Shown here piece after piece: positions 6,321-6,732 of a stretch of 6,732 bases of DNA. Each line of letters opens with the position of its first letter. The first letter of the stretch is position 1. The notes beneath the pieces were generated by a model. The model worked only from the letters and a program-made list of their open reading frames with translations. It searched no databases and was not told the origin of the DNA. The DNA comes from Prevotellaceae bacterium (GTDB lineage: Bacteria > Bacteroidota > Bacteroidia > Bacteroidales > UBA932). The DNA lies in contig JAITKY010000208.1 of NCBI GenBank assembly GCA_031278135.1, forward strand, positions 1 through 6,732, read 5' to 3'. The translations under genes were made by a program, and so were the position numbers.

Positions 6321-6732
6321 CTATAGAAAAATTTCTTCCGATTTTTTTCCCGTGCTTCGTAGAAATAACCAACGTGCTATATCGAGACTAAATTTAGATT
6401 CATTATTTTTTACCGAAGCAATCTCATCAACAATGTTTCTCTGACCGCCTTCAAGTCGATCCATCCGAGAGTTCATGTCCTTTCTATTTCCGGATACATT
6501 TCTTTTCAATTCATCGAAATTTTCTTTCATGTCTGATGCCTGTTTATCAATTTTGGCATCCATGTCCGATGCTTGTTTTTCAAATTTAGCATCCATGTCC
6601 GATGCCTGTTTTTCAAATTTAGCATCCATGTCTGAAGTCAATTTGTCAAATTTAGTGTCCTGTTTTTCAAATTTGGCATCCATGTCTGAAGCCAATTTGT
6701 CAAATTTAGTGTCCTGTTTTTCAAATTTGGCA
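6321..6732 (-). CDS. Repetitive coiled-coil protein, C-terminal part (5' end outside window)
   Basis: The frame is open to the right edge and ends with TAG at 6321-6323, giving 136 visible residues. The only start codon near the edge is a TTG inside a repeat, so the real start must lie outside. The visible N-terminal part consists of 11-residue units SDMDAKFEKQA and 18-residue units that carry an extra TKFDKL(A/T) heptad. After the repeats a normal heptad pattern continues (M..F..L...V......M...M..L......I...I..V spacing), ending in SLDIARWLFLRSTGKKSEEIFL, a mixed hydrophobic and charged tail. No signal peptide or transmembrane segment is visible. It resembles the many low-complexity coiled-coil proteins with M-D-x-K-F-E repeats, but I recognise no defined family and assign no function. 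It may share a transcript with the DUF4834-like gene 32 nt downstream. Confidence 0.8.
   Translation of the reverse strand, partial: AKFEKQDTKFDKLASDMDAKFEKQDTKFDKLTSDMDAKFEKQASDMDAKFEKQASDMDAKIDKQASDMKENFDELKRNVSGNRKDMNSRMDRLEGGQRNIVDEIASVKNNESKFSLDIARWLFLRSTGKKSEEIFL
6531..6732 (-). repeat. In-frame tandem repeats of 33 and 54 bp in the coiled-coil gene
   Basis: Plus-strand units beginning GTCYGAWG are: 6531-6563 (33 bp), 6564-6596 (33 bp), 6597-6629 (33 bp), 6630-6683 (54 bp) and 6684-6732 (49 bp of a further 54-bp unit cut by the edge). The second and third 33-bp units differ at one base; the two 54-bp units differ at one base over the visible 49. The near identity points to recent duplication. 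Both unit lengths are multiples of three, so gain or loss of units keeps the frame. Confidence 0.9.

Noticed and set aside
6581..6588. TAAATTTG on the minus strand resembling a -7 promoter box within the coiled-coil repeats
   Set aside because: It recurs with the repeat unit, has no TTTG at proper spacing, and is explained by the codons for lysine-phenylalanine.

Overview
The window looks like chromosome of a Bacteroidota (probably Bacteroidales) bacterium. This rests on an AT-rich TTTG-N20-TAAGTTTG promoter of the Bacteroides sigma type, no clear Shine-Dalgarno sequences, a small DUF4834-like membrane protein, a propeller/CRD/OmpA-like envelope protein, and a MetX and DapB of the short type usual in that phylum. 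No rRNA, tRNA, CRISPR array or complete mobile element is visible.

Layout. Bases 2-202 (+) are the 3' end of a gene cut by the window edge, tentatively a transposase-like protein. Bases 203-406 separate it from a convergent gene and hold a cluster of inverted repeats built on the words ATCTGTGGATAA and CACAGATTTA. All other genes lie on the minus strand. Read in the direction of transcription from the right edge they are: (1) a coiled-coil protein made of 11- and 18-residue tandem repeats, cut at its 5' end by the window edge; (2) a 78-residue DUF4834-like membrane protein, 5 nt ahead of (3) an MsbA-type ABC exporter half-transporter; then a 143-nt AT-rich gap with a good promoter; (4) dapB, 4-hydroxy-tetrahydrodipicolinate reductase; 14 nt later (5) a secreted beta-propeller protein with carboxypeptidase-regulatory-like domains and a degenerate OmpA-like C-terminus; and, overlapping it by 4 nt (ATGA), (6) metX, homoserine O-acyltransferase.

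How they may work together. dapB and metX are separate branches of the aspartate family: dapB leads to diaminopimelate and lysine, metX to methionine. They appear to share one transcript from the 4104-4135 promoter, with an envelope protein between them whose C-terminal fold normally binds diaminopimelate in peptidoglycan. The DUF4834/ABC pair is probably a second envelope-related transcription unit.

I see no clearly new multi-gene system. The points most worth a second look are the hairpin cluster with two exact DnaA-box words, the A8 run at the ATGA overlap that could allow a frameshift fusion, the Arg-to-Cys change in the OmpA-like domain, and the 11/18-residue mosaic of the coiled-coil gene.
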